Shown here in pieces: positions 50,696 to 63,100 of a stretch of DNA of 64,000 nt (positions are counted from its first letter, which is position 1; each line of letters starts with the position of its first letter). Made by a program: the position numbers and the translations under genes. Location: assembly GCA_963662175.1 (NCBI GenBank), contig OY759223.1, forward strand, positions 14,362,249 through 14,426,248, in the 5' to 3' direction. The notes beneath the pieces were generated by a model, which was given only the letters and a program-made list of their open reading frames with translations, was not told the origin of the DNA and made no database searches. This DNA is from Aradus depressus. Taxonomy: Eukaryota > Arthropoda > Insecta > Hemiptera > Aradidae.

Positions 50696-51293
50696 TTTAA
50701 AAGAAAAGGAACGAAAAACCACCAGAACGAAGACATAGATTCGAAAGAAACCTATCAACGAGGTAGTATATGGGGACATTAATATTTATCATAAGAATTT
50801 GATTTTTATCAACTTGGCATTGAGTTCAGTCGAGAGGTATGTGTAGACCAATGCCAATGAACATTTTTCCCATTATTATTTTATTATAACTTATTTGATA
50901 GTTTAGTTGACATTAGTTAATGTACTTTTTAAATGAAAGTAATATTAAAAAATATATGAAAGAGCTGTTTAATAATTCAGATTATGTTTTTTTTGTTGAG
51001 GTTTTGATTGTTCAAGTCGGTTGTATCTAACCTGCTGAAATTGCTATGTTAAAAGTAGTAAAATTAAATAATCCCTTAGCCAGTGATATAAAAAAAGTGA
51101 ATTTTGCTCAATATTTTATTTGATACTCATGTATTTAGTTGCCCTGTATGTAAAAAGTACTTAAATAATAATAATTAGTGTCATTTTAAATAATGTATGA
51201 ATATATGAGTAGCTCAGAGGAAAACTTGAGTGACATTTTCTGCGTTTTGAAGTATTTTACTTTGAAGTTAAAGCCAATAGATGAATAATACAA

Positions 51294-51678
51294 ATAACGG
51301 GGTTAGAATCAAAATTGTCGAAGTGACATTTTGGATATTTTTCATTAAGTGTATAATCGGATACAAAAATGATAGTTCTGTTCAGGAAAAAAGTTGTACA
51401 AATGAAATCCTAGCCAGTGCTGAGTTCTAGTTGCGAATCACTTATACCATTTTGGTGAGGTACACTAGTAACTTAAACATATCAATAGTGACATTGAAAT
51501 TAAGATTTTTATTCAATTGTATCGTTTGCTAACATCAACTTTCACCATAAAAGCAGAAGACAAAATATTTCCGGTTTCCATAAATTATAGACTTTTTAAA
51601 ATCAGTTAAGCATTTAATGCACACTTTCTTCAAAATTATAAAAATGTCACTTGGACATTTTGTTTCTAACCCTGTCAA
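51294..51678. mobile_element. Second copy of the 378-bp MITE
   Basis: Collinear with 27291-27668, left terminus slightly decayed (AACGGGGTTAGAATC), right CTAACCCTGTCAA. Confidence 0.7.
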
Positions 51679-51726
51679 ATATATATGTAAGAAGAAATAC
51701 ATATATATTTTATATTTCTATATAGT

Positions 51727-51977
51727 TAGTTATTATGACTCATGCCCGGGCTTTAACTACAAGATGATATCGTCTGTTATCAGAGCGCTTTTTCTTCACT
51801 CTGGTGGACAGGGTAGAGGTCTTTGACGAGTACCTGACATCATACAGGCTCGAGACCATCGCTTAACGTCCCATCCAAAGGACGGCCTGCTTAAGTTTAT
51901 TTTACCTCCTAAATAAAATAAACTAAGGGGTTTCGAACCCGCGAACTTGAGCTCAGTAAGCTTGTACCGACGCCCTC
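51727..51977 (-). repeat. SINE copy with internal deletion
   Basis: Tail TTAGTTATTATGACTC; about 60 bp missing after CTCTGGTGGACAGGG; head ends ACCGACGCCCTC. Confidence 0.75.
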
Positions 51978-52110
51978 AGTTAGTTATTGTGATTCATGTC
52001 CGGGCTCTAACTACTAGGTCATATTGCCCACTACTCTCAACTATGATGGACTCGGGCCCGACTCTGCTATGTGAGTCCTAAATAGGGAGACCCCAAGGAG
52101 TTTAAAGACT
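51978..52110 (-). repeat. Tandem SINE 3' fragment
   Basis: Directly abuts the previous copy in the same orientation; TTAGTTATTGTGATTCATGT through GAGTCCTAAAT. Confidence 0.65.
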
Positions 52111-52338
52111 TAACGAGTAACTTTTTGTGTAATTAAACTATATGAATGTTCAGTTTTTTGTTTTTATTAGTTTTTCCACTAACACAGATAGCAAAAATGT
52201 ATTAAGTTAAAACTATTTCTATCAGTGATCGAGTTTTAAGAGTGAAGTTTCGTTTACTTTGCAAGAGATTTCTGTGGGGGAAAAATAGTTCAAGTGATTA
52301 CTTTAGAGATCTACATTGTGAATGTTACTTCAACTATA

Positions 52339-52589
52339 ATTGAGGGGGTTAGAAGCAAAGGGATGTAAATGACAAATCGGCTGAAATAGAGATAATGTGT
52401 GTTACATCTTCCTTGACACCTACCCTGACTACTGGCTAATGATCAGAAAGATTGTTAGTACCAGTAATGATATCTAGTGGAAAATACCTGGGTAATACCT
52501 GAATTTACGATGTTACTATAACTTTGATGGTAATTATCTCGAAATGACATGTTTGTCACTTACATCCCTTTGCTTCTAACCCCCTCAAT
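52339..52589. mobile_element. 251-bp MITE with 38-bp terminal inverted repeats
   Basis: ATTGAGGGGGTTAGAAGCAA at the left and its complement at the right, one mismatch over 38 bp. The terminus resembles that of the 378-bp MITE (GGGGTTAGAA). Confidence 0.85.
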
Positions 52590-53559
52590 TGAATACCTAA
52601 TTTAGTTATAGTTGATTACTTATGTGACTTTTCTGACTTTCGTAATAGAATTATACTACTAATAATAATTAGTAAATCATATTAATATTCGGCTAATATA
52701 GTTTCAGAATATGCAATTATCTTTTTTTTTTCTTCAAAAATGTCACTTAACTTAGTTTTCCGCTAAGCTCCTATCTTATGGAAACAAAAATTGCCGCAGT
52801 GTGGGCTTCCCATAAATTGAAAAGACTGCTGCTCATTTCTTTCATGAATATTTATTAAAATAAGTGAATATGAAAATAAATTAATAAATAAGATGCTTAT
52901 TGACTCTCCTGAAAGAGTGGAATATTTAAAGAATACTGTCGTTAAGCTAGAAAAATCAATAGAAAACAGCTATAAGAAGAATGATTAAGGCTTTTTTTCA
53001 GTTGCGGAATCCTACGATTTTCCCAAAATGTCACGATTGTTTTTGTCAAGTGTATTACCAATTACTTTAACGACTACCCACCGAGCTTTGAGAGGCCTGA
53101 ACGTTATTTGAATTGCATGTAAGAAAATATACTCGTATCTATAATAAAAGAGACTTATATTGAATACTCGTCTTCCTTTTGAATGTACTGATTTGATGTA
53201 GCTTATCATTTGAAACAGGGTAAATCCCATTGGTTCTATTAAAATTGTATAGCATATTGAACATTTGTTCTAATGATTCTTAACATTTTCTGTGAAACAC
53301 TTGAAAAAAAGTAAAGAAAAACGTATGTTAAAAAAAAAATATTGTCTATTACACAAAATATGTATAATATATGAGAGTATTTTCTGTATTGTTACCACCT
53401 TCAGCCACGACTTAACAAATACTATGTGGACGTTCAACAGGTTTATATTACAAAATGTCCCCCAGCCCCTCGGCGTTTTTCCTTGTCCCTCTCTCCTTTA
53501 CATTGAAGTCTTAAAATCATGGTAAAATACAATTTCGTCTCAAATTGAAATATTAATAA

Positions 53560-54170
53560 CTGTGTGCTCCATATCTCGATGTTATTAACAGACAATCTCT
53601 CAGATTGTAGTCCGAGATATAGTTATTTAACTGTTGGAACCAGAGCACATTCCTTTTAATAACCTCTTAGGGCCTTGGGAAGTCTTGGATTTGCCATGTT
53701 TATCACTTTGAGTATGTAATTATGATGCAGTTTATTTGTATAAATAATAGTCGGGTCTATGTTTCAGTTTGTATAAAAGAAGTTCGCGAATAACTAGGCA
53801 GCCTGAATAGTCTTTTAATAAAATATCTAAATAGTTTCTCTATTTCTATATGATATTCTCCTCCCCAAATTTGGGCCCCATAGACAACATAGACCTAGAT
53901 ACTCTGTTGAAAACCCTCAAATTGGCTTCAAATGTTACTAAGTTATTTTCTATGAGCATGCTTCACACGGAATTCAGCGCGCACTTTGCTTTTTTATTTT
54001 TTCTCTATGATTGTCCGTAAAGGACATACTTGGAGTGAGGAGGACCCCTAAGTATTTATAACGGCTGACGAATTCAATTATTTCATTACTATAAAACCAC
54101 TTTTCCCTCTTTGACCTTCTTCCCCATGTGAAATAGTAACAGTTCTAATTAAAATACATAGACTGATTTC
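53560..54170 (-). pseudogene. LINE polymerase C-terminal pseudogene
   Basis: Minus strand reads, with frameshifts, segments such as YHIEIEKLFRYFIKRLFRLPS (53860-53790) typical of the region after the reverse transcriptase of Jockey/CR1-like elements. Confidence 0.55.
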
Positions 54171-55499
54171 TTGATTTCTTTTAGTTTGATCTTGAGAAAG
54201 TAAGTACATATACACAGAGAGTTCTCTCGTTCGGAAATTGACAATATCTTTATAATAATAAACATACGTTTTTCTTTATTTAATTCTTCTGATGTTGTAA
54301 CTATTCTTAAGTGCTATAAGGAGTATAAAAGAAGTTATGTGAAATTCGACGTTTTGTTTCTACAGTTTTTTTCATGTTTTCCCCTTGACTAAAAATAAAA
54401 AATAGGCGAATAGTTAATGTACTTCCCCAGCACGAATTATTCTACAAAGTTTTGCTCTCCCCCCCTCTGAATCCAACCTGTTTGAAAATTAATATGTATT
54501 TTAGTGAAGGACTTAGTGTTGATACATTCATTACATGGGCAGTTGTGCTGAGCCCTCATTGTCTTAGGTATAATAACTGTTCATGTAATGAATATTTCAA
54601 TACAAAATATAGTATAATGATTCACAAGTCTCTGAGTATGATTGGTAAATTCATTTTAGGGGAAGAGCGGAAAATTTGTTGCTTAATTAAAGTTTTTTTT
54701 TTTTTCCCAATAGGTAACAACTTTATTTAAAGTATTTATTAAAATTGTATTTCTCATCATTCAGACCTTATGGGATTCCCACTCGCTAGTAGATAGCTTT
54801 TATAGGTAAAATGTATATAACTGAAATTACATTATAGTTAAATATGTTATTATTTCTTTATAATAATGTCTGAAGTCTGGGCATATGAGATAATTATATG
54901 CAACTTATATTTTAAATTAGCTGTGATTAGTTTTATAAGTAAAATAAACCAGATCCACACTCAAAATCCAGAAAAACTTTTCGAAGTCCATATTTTAATT
55001 TCTGCCTGATATGCACTACTAACGTTTTTCAGGAATTTTAGGTCATGAACTCAATGAGACATATTCCACACTAGTATAGTCAACTTGGGAAATTTTTGTC
55101 AATATTTTTGCTTTTGTGTTGTACCATTATAAGATATTTTTTTAAAAAATATACTTCAATTGAAAGTGTGAAGAAGGTTCTATAATTGAGCACGAGGGCC
55201 CGGAAACTCTTTCTTAACCACTTATTTCAACTCTGATATTGTTTCTGTTAATTGCAATAATGTTATTAGTTCGATAAGCATATTATTTGTACTTACAGGA
55301 TTTCGTTACTAATTATCTGTTAAAGTCTGTCCAAATTGTGGTAATTGTTCTAAAATAATTCAACAAAATTGTGATATTAAAAATCCATCAACATTTTATT
55401 TTTTTTATTCACTGCCTTGAATTATTATGAGTAGCATTTATACATTTTTAAATTTAATTTGTGTTTATTTTGTATTTATCCAATTGCATATTTTTATTT

Positions 55500-55760
55500 G
55501 ATATAGCTTGAAGTGTAATTTAAAAACTAAGTTGCGAAACATGGACATATTGTGAAAATTTGTAATAAATAAAAAAAAAATCATTTTTTGAAATATGTAT
55601 TGTCTATTCCACAAGAAATGTATATCTGAACTTTCGGTTTCACAAATCGGCAAGTTCAGTTAAATAAACTAAACTGATGATGGTGTAATGCCGAAATCTG
55701 CAGTTTATATATAAATTTTTTGTGAAATAGACAATATTTACAAAAAACTGTCATTTATTA
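55500..55760 (+). repeat. Diverged inverted-end repeat with hammerhead-like motif
   Basis: ATATTGTCTATTCCAC at 55604 and its complement near 55720; inside, CTGATGATGGTGTAATGCCG then AAATC. Same family as the 5.3-5.7 kb arms. Confidence 0.5.
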
Positions 55761-56572
55761 ATGTGTAAATTATAACAACTTTTTTTGTGACTTCTATATT
55801 ACAATAGTTCCATGAAATATTTTTGTAATGGCATCAATATCTCAGTAATATGTACTTAATGTGCCTAGATAGTGGGTTTTTTACTTTATATACTAGTCAG
55901 TATAAATATATAAAAAAGTTTTTAGGTAGATATATTTTTATTATAAATTAATTGAAAACATTTCTGTTATACGTATAAAAATTGTAAGGAATATTCTTTG
56001 GTATAATTATTTAAGAATAATAAATATTCAATATTTTTATTTTATATAAGCGTGAAGAATAAACAGACAATGATTTTTTCTACGCTTGTTTTATTTTTCT
56101 CCTCTCTATTTCTTTGTATGCTTAATTAGTGAAATGTGGATGTGAAGCACAAACACAAGAAAAAGCATAATTTTTTGCGCTTAATATTGCTGCTATATAT
56201 TAATAATATAGAATTTGTGTAACATTTATATTGTCTAATTCCAGATAAGTATATACATACAGGGTACCGATCAGCACAAAGTTGTATAGTATATGCCAAA
56301 CTAGCAAACTTTAATGTTACATACATTTGAACTTTCTACTGACGATGGCATAACCCAAAACTTGTACACTATATGTACATATTTTTGCGAAATTAGACAA
56401 TATGAATTAAACAAATTCTTTGATTTTATTACTTTTTCAATATATCGCATTATAGTCGCACTTTGAAATTATAGCCGGAATTCATTAAAAAAAATTATGA
56501 AACTAAAATAATACTTAAATATCAGTAAAAAAAAGTTAAAAAACATAATCATAAATTTATTGGTGCCAAACG

Positions 56573-57677
56573 AAAGCACCGGTAGCTCAGTGGTATGCGT
56601 GCATGCTTACTCAGTTCAGGATTGCGGGTTTGAAACCCTGCCTTGAAAAAAACCTTGAGCATGCCGTCCTTCGGATAGGATGTTAAGCGATGGAGCCTGT
56701 ACGATGTCACGTACTCGTTAAAGACCCCTAGGTGAATGAACCTAGGTAGGCAAAATTTAGTTTAGGACTCTCAAAGTTGAGTCGGGCTCATGTCCTCTAG
56801 AGTGACGAAAGAGCGCTCTGGTAGTAGGCGATATGACCTGTGATGCCCAAAAATATGGACATACATTGTTTGAAATAAATTAGGAATGAAAACCGGTGGC
56901 TTGAACAACAGGAAGTCCAAGAAGAACCACAACAATACGGAGAAACCAAGGTGGGGAACTGAGCCACCAATAGGCACCCAGATCAGTCCCGGAGGGCGGG
57001 AAAAGTTGCTGTGAGCGGACCCCAATATGGATCGATATTCTTCAACTGTTGCCACCTGAGAGGTAGGAACGCCCCACTTCGTCAGAGACCGCCGCCGAGG
57101 GAGGACCTGCCCCAAACTCATCCGTTGCCTCCAGAGAGGGAGGATCACACTACTTCATCAACTGTCCTGAGCAACCATTCAACATCAGATCAACAGAGGG
57201 AAATCCATTGGAGCTCTTCTGGACCATTAAGACAACAGCAGAGGCTGATCAGCGCAGAACTCCAGGACCCAATATCTATCACATCCAGCATTAAATCAAG
57301 AAGGTACCGTGAATTTTAAACCATTATAAAGACAAAGCCAGAGAGTATTTTGAGAAAATACGTTTTCATTTTTAAAGACTTGTTTGATAAGGATTCTGAG
57401 CAATTGTTTTTAAGTTTTCCACACATGTTTTTCATTAAGAATATATACAATCAAACCAGAATGGCCTAATTTTTATTTCATGTATTTTGCACCTCATGTC
57501 ATTTTGATTTTTCACAACTGCTAGTCTTGGCGGACCCACGACCAAAGGAAGGTAAGAAAGAATTAGAATCATTTTCTCAAGAACATTTTATTATTTAACA
57601 AAAACAAAGATAAGCATTTTTTATTAAAATTACAGACCTCATAGTTAAAGCCCAGGCATGAGTCTTAATAACTATCT
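56573..57677 (+). repeat. SINE interrupted by a solo LTR
   Basis: Head ACCGGTAGCTCAGTGG, B box GGGTTTGAAACCC and body to 56838, resumed at 57635 as GACCTCATAGTTAAAG and ending TCTTAATAACTATC. Confidence 0.85.
56839..57634 (+). mobile_element. Solo LTR (796 bp) with GACC target duplication
   Basis: TGTGATGCCC at the left, AAATTACA at the right, flanked by GACC (56835-56838 and 57635-57638); removing it restores the SINE consensus. The long frames inside (57011-57319) are not a recognised protein. A related partial LTR is at 11779-11935. Confidence 0.8.
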
Positions 57678-57954
57678 TTTCTAAATCAAATTGAATACTC
57701 CTTTCAGATAATTGCGATTATTTCCGTCTTCTTTTTGAAATAAGTTGATTTTTTGGGGCTTTAAATGTATAAATTAATATTCTAACCCCGATTTTTCTCT
57801 ACCAGGCTCAAATTAATGATAATTGGATCTATGGGAATTGAGATTTTAATTTATGTGTTTATGACAAATAGTGTGTCATTACTAAGTGGAATGACAAGTG
57901 GGCAGCTGTACTTCTGAATTACTGTGACCGAAGAGGAGTGTATGCTCGTTTGAC

Positions 57955-58320
57955 GTGGCGTGGTGGATTTCAGAGGAGAGTGTTCACAGATAACTGTTGA
58001 ATAAGTGGATTGGCATGATGATTGGGTTTGTCGTAAACATTTTGATAGCGTATCCTGATAACAGAGGGTACTAATAGGATGTTTAGGTCATTACGTAGTG
58101 TGGCATTGGAAACGTAAAATGGCGCATCGGCAATGTGGCGTAGTACAACGGATTGGAGTGACGGAAGACGTATGTTTGATTTTTTGGCTGATCCCGTTAT
58201 CATACCGTAAGTACAGATGGGATTTAGTAAGGTGGGTATGAGAAGTTTATTCTCAAATGATAATGTCGATCGTCGTCCGATGATTCATTTCAGTTGTCCA
58301 AATCATCTTTTGAGGTCAGT
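57955..58320 (-). pseudogene. Jockey-like LINE polymerase C-terminal pseudogene
   Basis: Minus-strand 58203-57970 reads ATLRNDLNILLVPSVI and NHHANPLIQQL, matching the familiar end of Jockey-type polymerases; truncated at both sides. Confidence 0.6.
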
Positions 58321-58554
58321 GTCTTCCAAGTTAAACGAAGTCCTAGTTATCGGACAATGTCGGATATAAGCATTTTTACTTATTTTTCAAATGTTTATAC
58401 TTATATTGGAATAATATCAAAATTAATATTTAAGTATGTTTTTTGAGAAACTTTTGGATTTCTCTTACAATCTGAAACTGGCCACTTCTATCGTGTATCT
58501 GGAATATAAGCCTAGATTTAGTTTGGGTTCCTGATAAGGTTTAGTCTTATTCAA

Positions 58555-58811
58555 TTCTGGGAGGTAAAATAAACTTAAGCACGCCGTCCTTCGGATGGGA
58601 CGTTAAGCGATGGTCCCGAGCCTGTACGATGTCAGGTACTCGTTAAAGACCCCTACCCTAGATGAATAAAAAATTTAGGGTAGGCAAAATTTAGGACTCC
58701 CACAGTAGAGTCGGGCTCATGTCCACCAGAGTGACGAAAGAGCGCTCTGGTAGTAGGCGATATGACCTCGTAGTTAAAGCCCGGGCATGAGTCATAAAAC
58801 CTAACCTAACC
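58555..58811 (+). repeat. SINE copy without tRNA head
   Basis: Starts CTGGGAGGTAAAATAAAC and is well conserved to the ACCTAACCTAACC tail. Confidence 0.85.
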
Positions 58812-59558
58812 CTTTTGAATGAGTGAGTATCTTTCATCACTGTACCCCAGAAACTATTGATGATGGAAATTTGGAACGGATAATCACTACATGACATAAG
58901 TATTCACTAAGAAAGAATGCTGAACTACTAGAAAATGTTTTTTTCTTTACAATACGTTCTATTATCCGGCCGTCATAGAGCTCTTGGGCGGCCAGATCTC
59001 TTTTTATTTCCAATCATTCCCGTTTCTTTATATATTTTTTTAGTACATAATAAACACTACAAAAATTTAAATTTAAGATTTCACCACAAACTGAACTGTT
59101 TACTCAGGAAGGTTTAAGCCTAAGCCTGTAAACAATACTAAACCCTATACTTTTTTCCTGCTAATAAATTGAAAAAATATATTTAAGACAATAATATTAT
59201 TTTTTATTAAAAATTAAATAGTGTGTCCCCTTTTATTTATAAGTAAAGCTGTGAGAAATGGAGTACATATTGAAATCTGAATTGATTGGAACTAATTATT
59301 TTCAAATTACAGTTTGTTCAAATACTTTTTTCCATGATGGTACCTTTTATTATTCGACTAACTTTAAAGTTTACAATGAGTGTATGAAAATTAATATTTT
59401 TTTCTCATAATGACTAGTATGTTCATGTCTAAAAGCGTCTCTGACATTTCTGAGAGTCGAACAAGCTTTATTTATACCTTATCAGTTGTTGTCACGTTTC
59501 ACGAATAATAACTTTAACAAATATCTAACATTGGTCACGGCTAAGTAATTCTGCGAGG

Positions 59559-59565
59559 TATATAA
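59559..59565 (+). promoter_or_regulatory. TATA box of the polyserine gene
   Basis: TATATAA lies 43 bp upstream of the start codon at 59608, leaving room for a transcription start about 25-30 bp downstream and a very short 5' UTR. This fits a strongly tissue-expressed secreted-protein gene. Confidence 0.55.
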
Positions 59566-59607
59566 CTAACTAAATTACTTCAAAACGAGCCATACGCGTT
59601 TGACAAA

Positions 59608-61486
59608 ATGGTTAAGGCGGTAAGTAAGTATCTCTTCTGTCAACATTTTTTTTTTTCTTTTGTTAATAATAAGGGCAAAACAATTAAGTAAATAAATAAT
59701 TGCTATGTTAACAGGTTACTCTACTCTCTTTATTTTTGCTTGCCTTACTTGCGACGAATTCCAATGGCAGGCCAGCTGGGTCCTCTTCTAATGAAAGTAG
59801 CAGCAGTGATGGAAGTTCTTCCAGTAGTAGCAGTTCAAGTAGCAGCAGTGATAGCAGTTCAAGCAGTAGTTCTTCTAGCAGCAGTAGTTCTGACTCTACT
59901 TCCAACAATAATATTGGTACAGATAGTATCAGTGAAAGCTCTTCAGGTACTAGTCGGGCTGGAGACCATGGGTAAGATTAATTTTGTTCATGACATACTT
60001 TACTACATTCTATATTATTCATAATTGTATTTATATTATTTCTTTTTTCAGTTCTTCCACTTTAGCAGTTAATTATATTGACAAGAGCACCAACTCTAAA
60101 GAATATAGCGAGAATTCCAGCTTAAAGAAGGCCAGTGGTTCCTTCAGGTCCAAAGGTTATAGTGAAAGAACAAGTGAAAACAATTCAAGAAAATCAGCCA
60201 ATAATTATGACATGAGCCTATGGGAAAGTATTACTTCATGGTACAGTGACTCCAGCAGCGATTCTAATGAAAATGGTAAATCTTCTAGATCTGGTAGCAA
60301 CTCTAGTTCTTCAAGTTCTGACTCCAGTTCTTCTAGTTCTACTGAGAAATGCTCCAGTTCTGAGAATGACTCCAACTCAAGCAGTAGCTCTAGTTCTTCA
60401 AGTTCTAGTTCTTCTTCCAGCTCTGAGAAAGATTCCAATTCCAGTTCAGGTAGCAGTTCTAGTTCTTCAAGTTCCAGCTCTAGTTCTTCAAGTTCCAGTT
60501 CTTCTTCTTCCAGCTCTGAGAAAGAATCCAACTCCAGCTCAGATAGCAGCTCTAGTTCTTCGAGTTCCAGTTCTTCTTCTTCCAGCTCTAGTTCTTCAAG
60601 TTCCAGCTATTCTTATTCCCACTCTCATTCCCGATCTGACAAACATTCCAACTCAGACTCTAGTTCTTCAAGTTCTAGTTCTAGCTCTAGTTCTTCAAGT
60701 TCCAGTTCTGAGAAAGAATCCAACTCCAGCTCAGATAGCAGCTCTAGTTCTTCAAGTTCCAGTTCTAGCTCTTCAAGTTCCAGTTCTTCTTCTTCCAGCT
60801 CTGAGAAAGAATCCAACTCCAGCTCAGATAGCAGCTCTAGTTCTTCAAGTTCCAGTTCTAGCTCTTCAAGTTCCAGTTCTTCTTCTTCCAGCTCTGAGAA
60901 AGAATCCAACTCCAGCTCAGATAGCAGCTCTAGTTCTTCGAGTTCCAGTTCTTCTTCTTCCAGCTCTAGTTCTTCAAGTTCCAGCTATTCTTATTCCCAC
61001 TCTCATTCCCGATCAGACAAACATTCCAACTCAGACTCTACTTCTTCAAGTTCTAGTTCTAGCTCTAGTTCTTCAAGTTCCAGTTCTGAGAAAGAATCCA
61101 ACTCTAGCTCAGATAGCAGCTCTAGTTCTTCGAGTTCCAGTTCTTCTTCTTCCAGCTCTAGTTCTTCAAGTTCCAGCTATTCTTATTCCCATTCTCATTC
61201 TCGATCCGACAAACATTCCAACTCAGACTCTAGTTCTTCAAGTTCCAGTTCTAGCTCTAGTTTTTCAAGTTCCAGCTCTGAGAAAGAATCCAACTCCAGC
61301 TCAGATAGCAGCTCTAGTTCTTCAAGTTCCAGTTCTGAGAAAGACTCCAGCTCAAGCAGTAGCTCTAGCTCTTCTCATTCCGACTCCAGTACTTCTAATT
61401 CCAGTTCTAACTTCAATGATAATTCAAAATCCAGTTCCAGCAGCAGCTCTAGCTCTTCAAGCAGTAGCTCCAGTTCCAGCAGTTGA
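59608..61486 (+). CDS. Secreted polyserine low-complexity protein, 3 exons, 567 aa
   Basis: Exons 59608-59619 (MVKA), 59715-59971 and 60052-61486; GT-AG, phases agree. Residues 1 to about 17 (MVKAVTLLSLFLLALLA) form a typical signal peptide split by intron 1. The mature protein is dominated by runs of serine broken by short inserts. A non-repetitive central stretch (roughly residues 92-150, with lysine, asparagine and SLWESITSWYS) is followed by repeats: EKESNSSSD occurs six times and YSYSHSHSRSDKHSNSDS three times. DNA spacing of the EKES units is 192, 93, 93, 192, 192 bp. Serine codons mix TCT, TCC, AGT, AGC and TCA, so the repetition is not one simple microsatellite. SxE and SDS contexts suggest phosphorylation or O-glycosylation. 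No family is recognised; a silk/sericin-like, salivary, cuticular or mineral-binding matrix protein is possible. A convergent relative lies at the window end. Confidence 0.85.
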
Positions 61487-61829
61487 TGAGATTCTTGCAT
61501 TTGCAGTACATGATGTAATTTGAAATAGTTCCTCTAATTTTAGTTTCAATTGAGCCTCTATAATATTTTCTTTTAGATGTTCTTTACTAATGCTAATGTA
61601 ATATTTGTGATACATATACTGACATTTTGATAATAACTTTTATTTTTTAATTAATACAACTGTATTTTTGATTTTATTTGTTTACTTCCCAGACCTGAGA
61701 TAGTTTGTTAATCTGAACAATTTACATTCTCCTGCCTCTTTCGTGACATTATATACTACATTCAGCGTTACTTAAAGTTTTGTACTAAATTAATTGCTAG
61801 AATTTTAGTTTATTTTTGTTTTGAAGTAA

Positions 61830-61835
61830 AATAAA
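61830..61835 (+). terminator. Candidate poly(A) signal of the polyserine gene
   Basis: AATAAA about 345 bp after the TGA stop at 61484-61486. Confidence 0.5.
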
Positions 61836-63100
61836 GAGAAGAACAACTAGTTCAAAATTAATGGAAATTAACTGAACTCAATATGAAGCTTGGTCATAGT
61901 TTTTGGTGTTGATATACTGCAACTCAAGACTTAACTTACTATAGTAAAATTTAATATCGAAGATAGATGGGCTCCAGACGATTTTGACTGAAATCGACCA
62001 TAGGAAGTGACTTCTTAAACCAAAACATTATGGTGTCAACAATTTTGAATGTTATAAAAAATATGAAAAAATTAGTTTTATTAATGATTTTTTTCTTTAT
62101 GGAATGATCATCTTTCAATTAGGTTAATGATGAGCTTCAGACGTCTGGGAAAATGTGTTATAACTTTTCTGACATGAATTCAAATCTGCAGCCCAGGCTT
62201 TTTATGGAACATATAGTGGTCAGAATGGGGACAGTCACAATTAGCTGTAATAGAAGTCATCGGTGAATCACCGACAAAGTACTTCCCCAGCGCAAATTAA
62301 TCAACTAATTTTTTGCTCTTCTTCTGAAACCATTTTACTGGTGTTTCAATCATGAATCAGGAACTTCTGAAATTCATTTCAAATTTCTTATTGATATATT
62401 CATTACATCGACAATTATTAGGGTTTTTGAATTTGAGAAGTTGACATTGGGCCCTGGATTCACATATTAAAATTATATTTATAAATAAATTAAGAAAAAT
62501 ATAATATAAAATTATATTTTTATTAATTTATTTTCACAATTGTACAGTTCCTGGAACGAATGACAATCTCATAGTTTTCCACCGGACAGGAAGAAGATGA
62601 ATAATTTTTCATTCATGGACTTTCCACTGTTAGGAGTAAATATTTGAAACATTTAAACGAAAGAAAATTAATTATATTCTGGGACCGAGGTTTCCTAAGT
62701 ATCAGTAAGAAAATAGACGTTGAAATAAAATATCAATGTGCCCTACAAAGTAAGAAAAAAAAAAAAAAAAGAGCTATGATGAAGAAAAACAAACAAGACA
62801 TAAATAAATATTTATTTATAAATAATTAAAATTGACAATTTAATTAAGAAGAAAATAAATGTATTCAAATAAGTAGGTACAGAGAAGAAAAGGAAATTAA
62901 TTAAAAATAGGGAGAACAGAATACCTAAATAGCGGACTATAAACGAAAGGGAAGGATGCCCAGACAAGGTTTGAAATAAGATTAATATAAGTAAAACTGA
63001 TGCAATAATGGACTATGCAAAAATATATACACAAATAAATAAATAAAATAGAGTTATTTTTGGTTGTGTAAGGAGATTATGAGTATATAATAATACACTG

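Larger units (their letters stand above)
50696..59607. other. Repeat-rich intergenic region between SDR and polyserine genes
   Basis: 8.9 kb with no host gene seen. Holds MITEs, SINEs, two LINE pseudogenes and a solo LTR listed separately; 54200-55450 and 58830-59550 are AT-rich and otherwise unassigned. Confidence 0.6.

Noticed and set aside
57011..57319. 102-codon ORF as a host gene
   Set aside because: Lies wholly within the solo LTR inside a SINE; no recognised domain.
60205..61523. Long alternative frames across the polyserine exon (Leu/Val/Pro-rich on plus, Glu/Leu-rich on minus)
   Set aside because: These are shadows of serine-codon repeats; only the serine frame links by phase to a signal peptide and splice sites.
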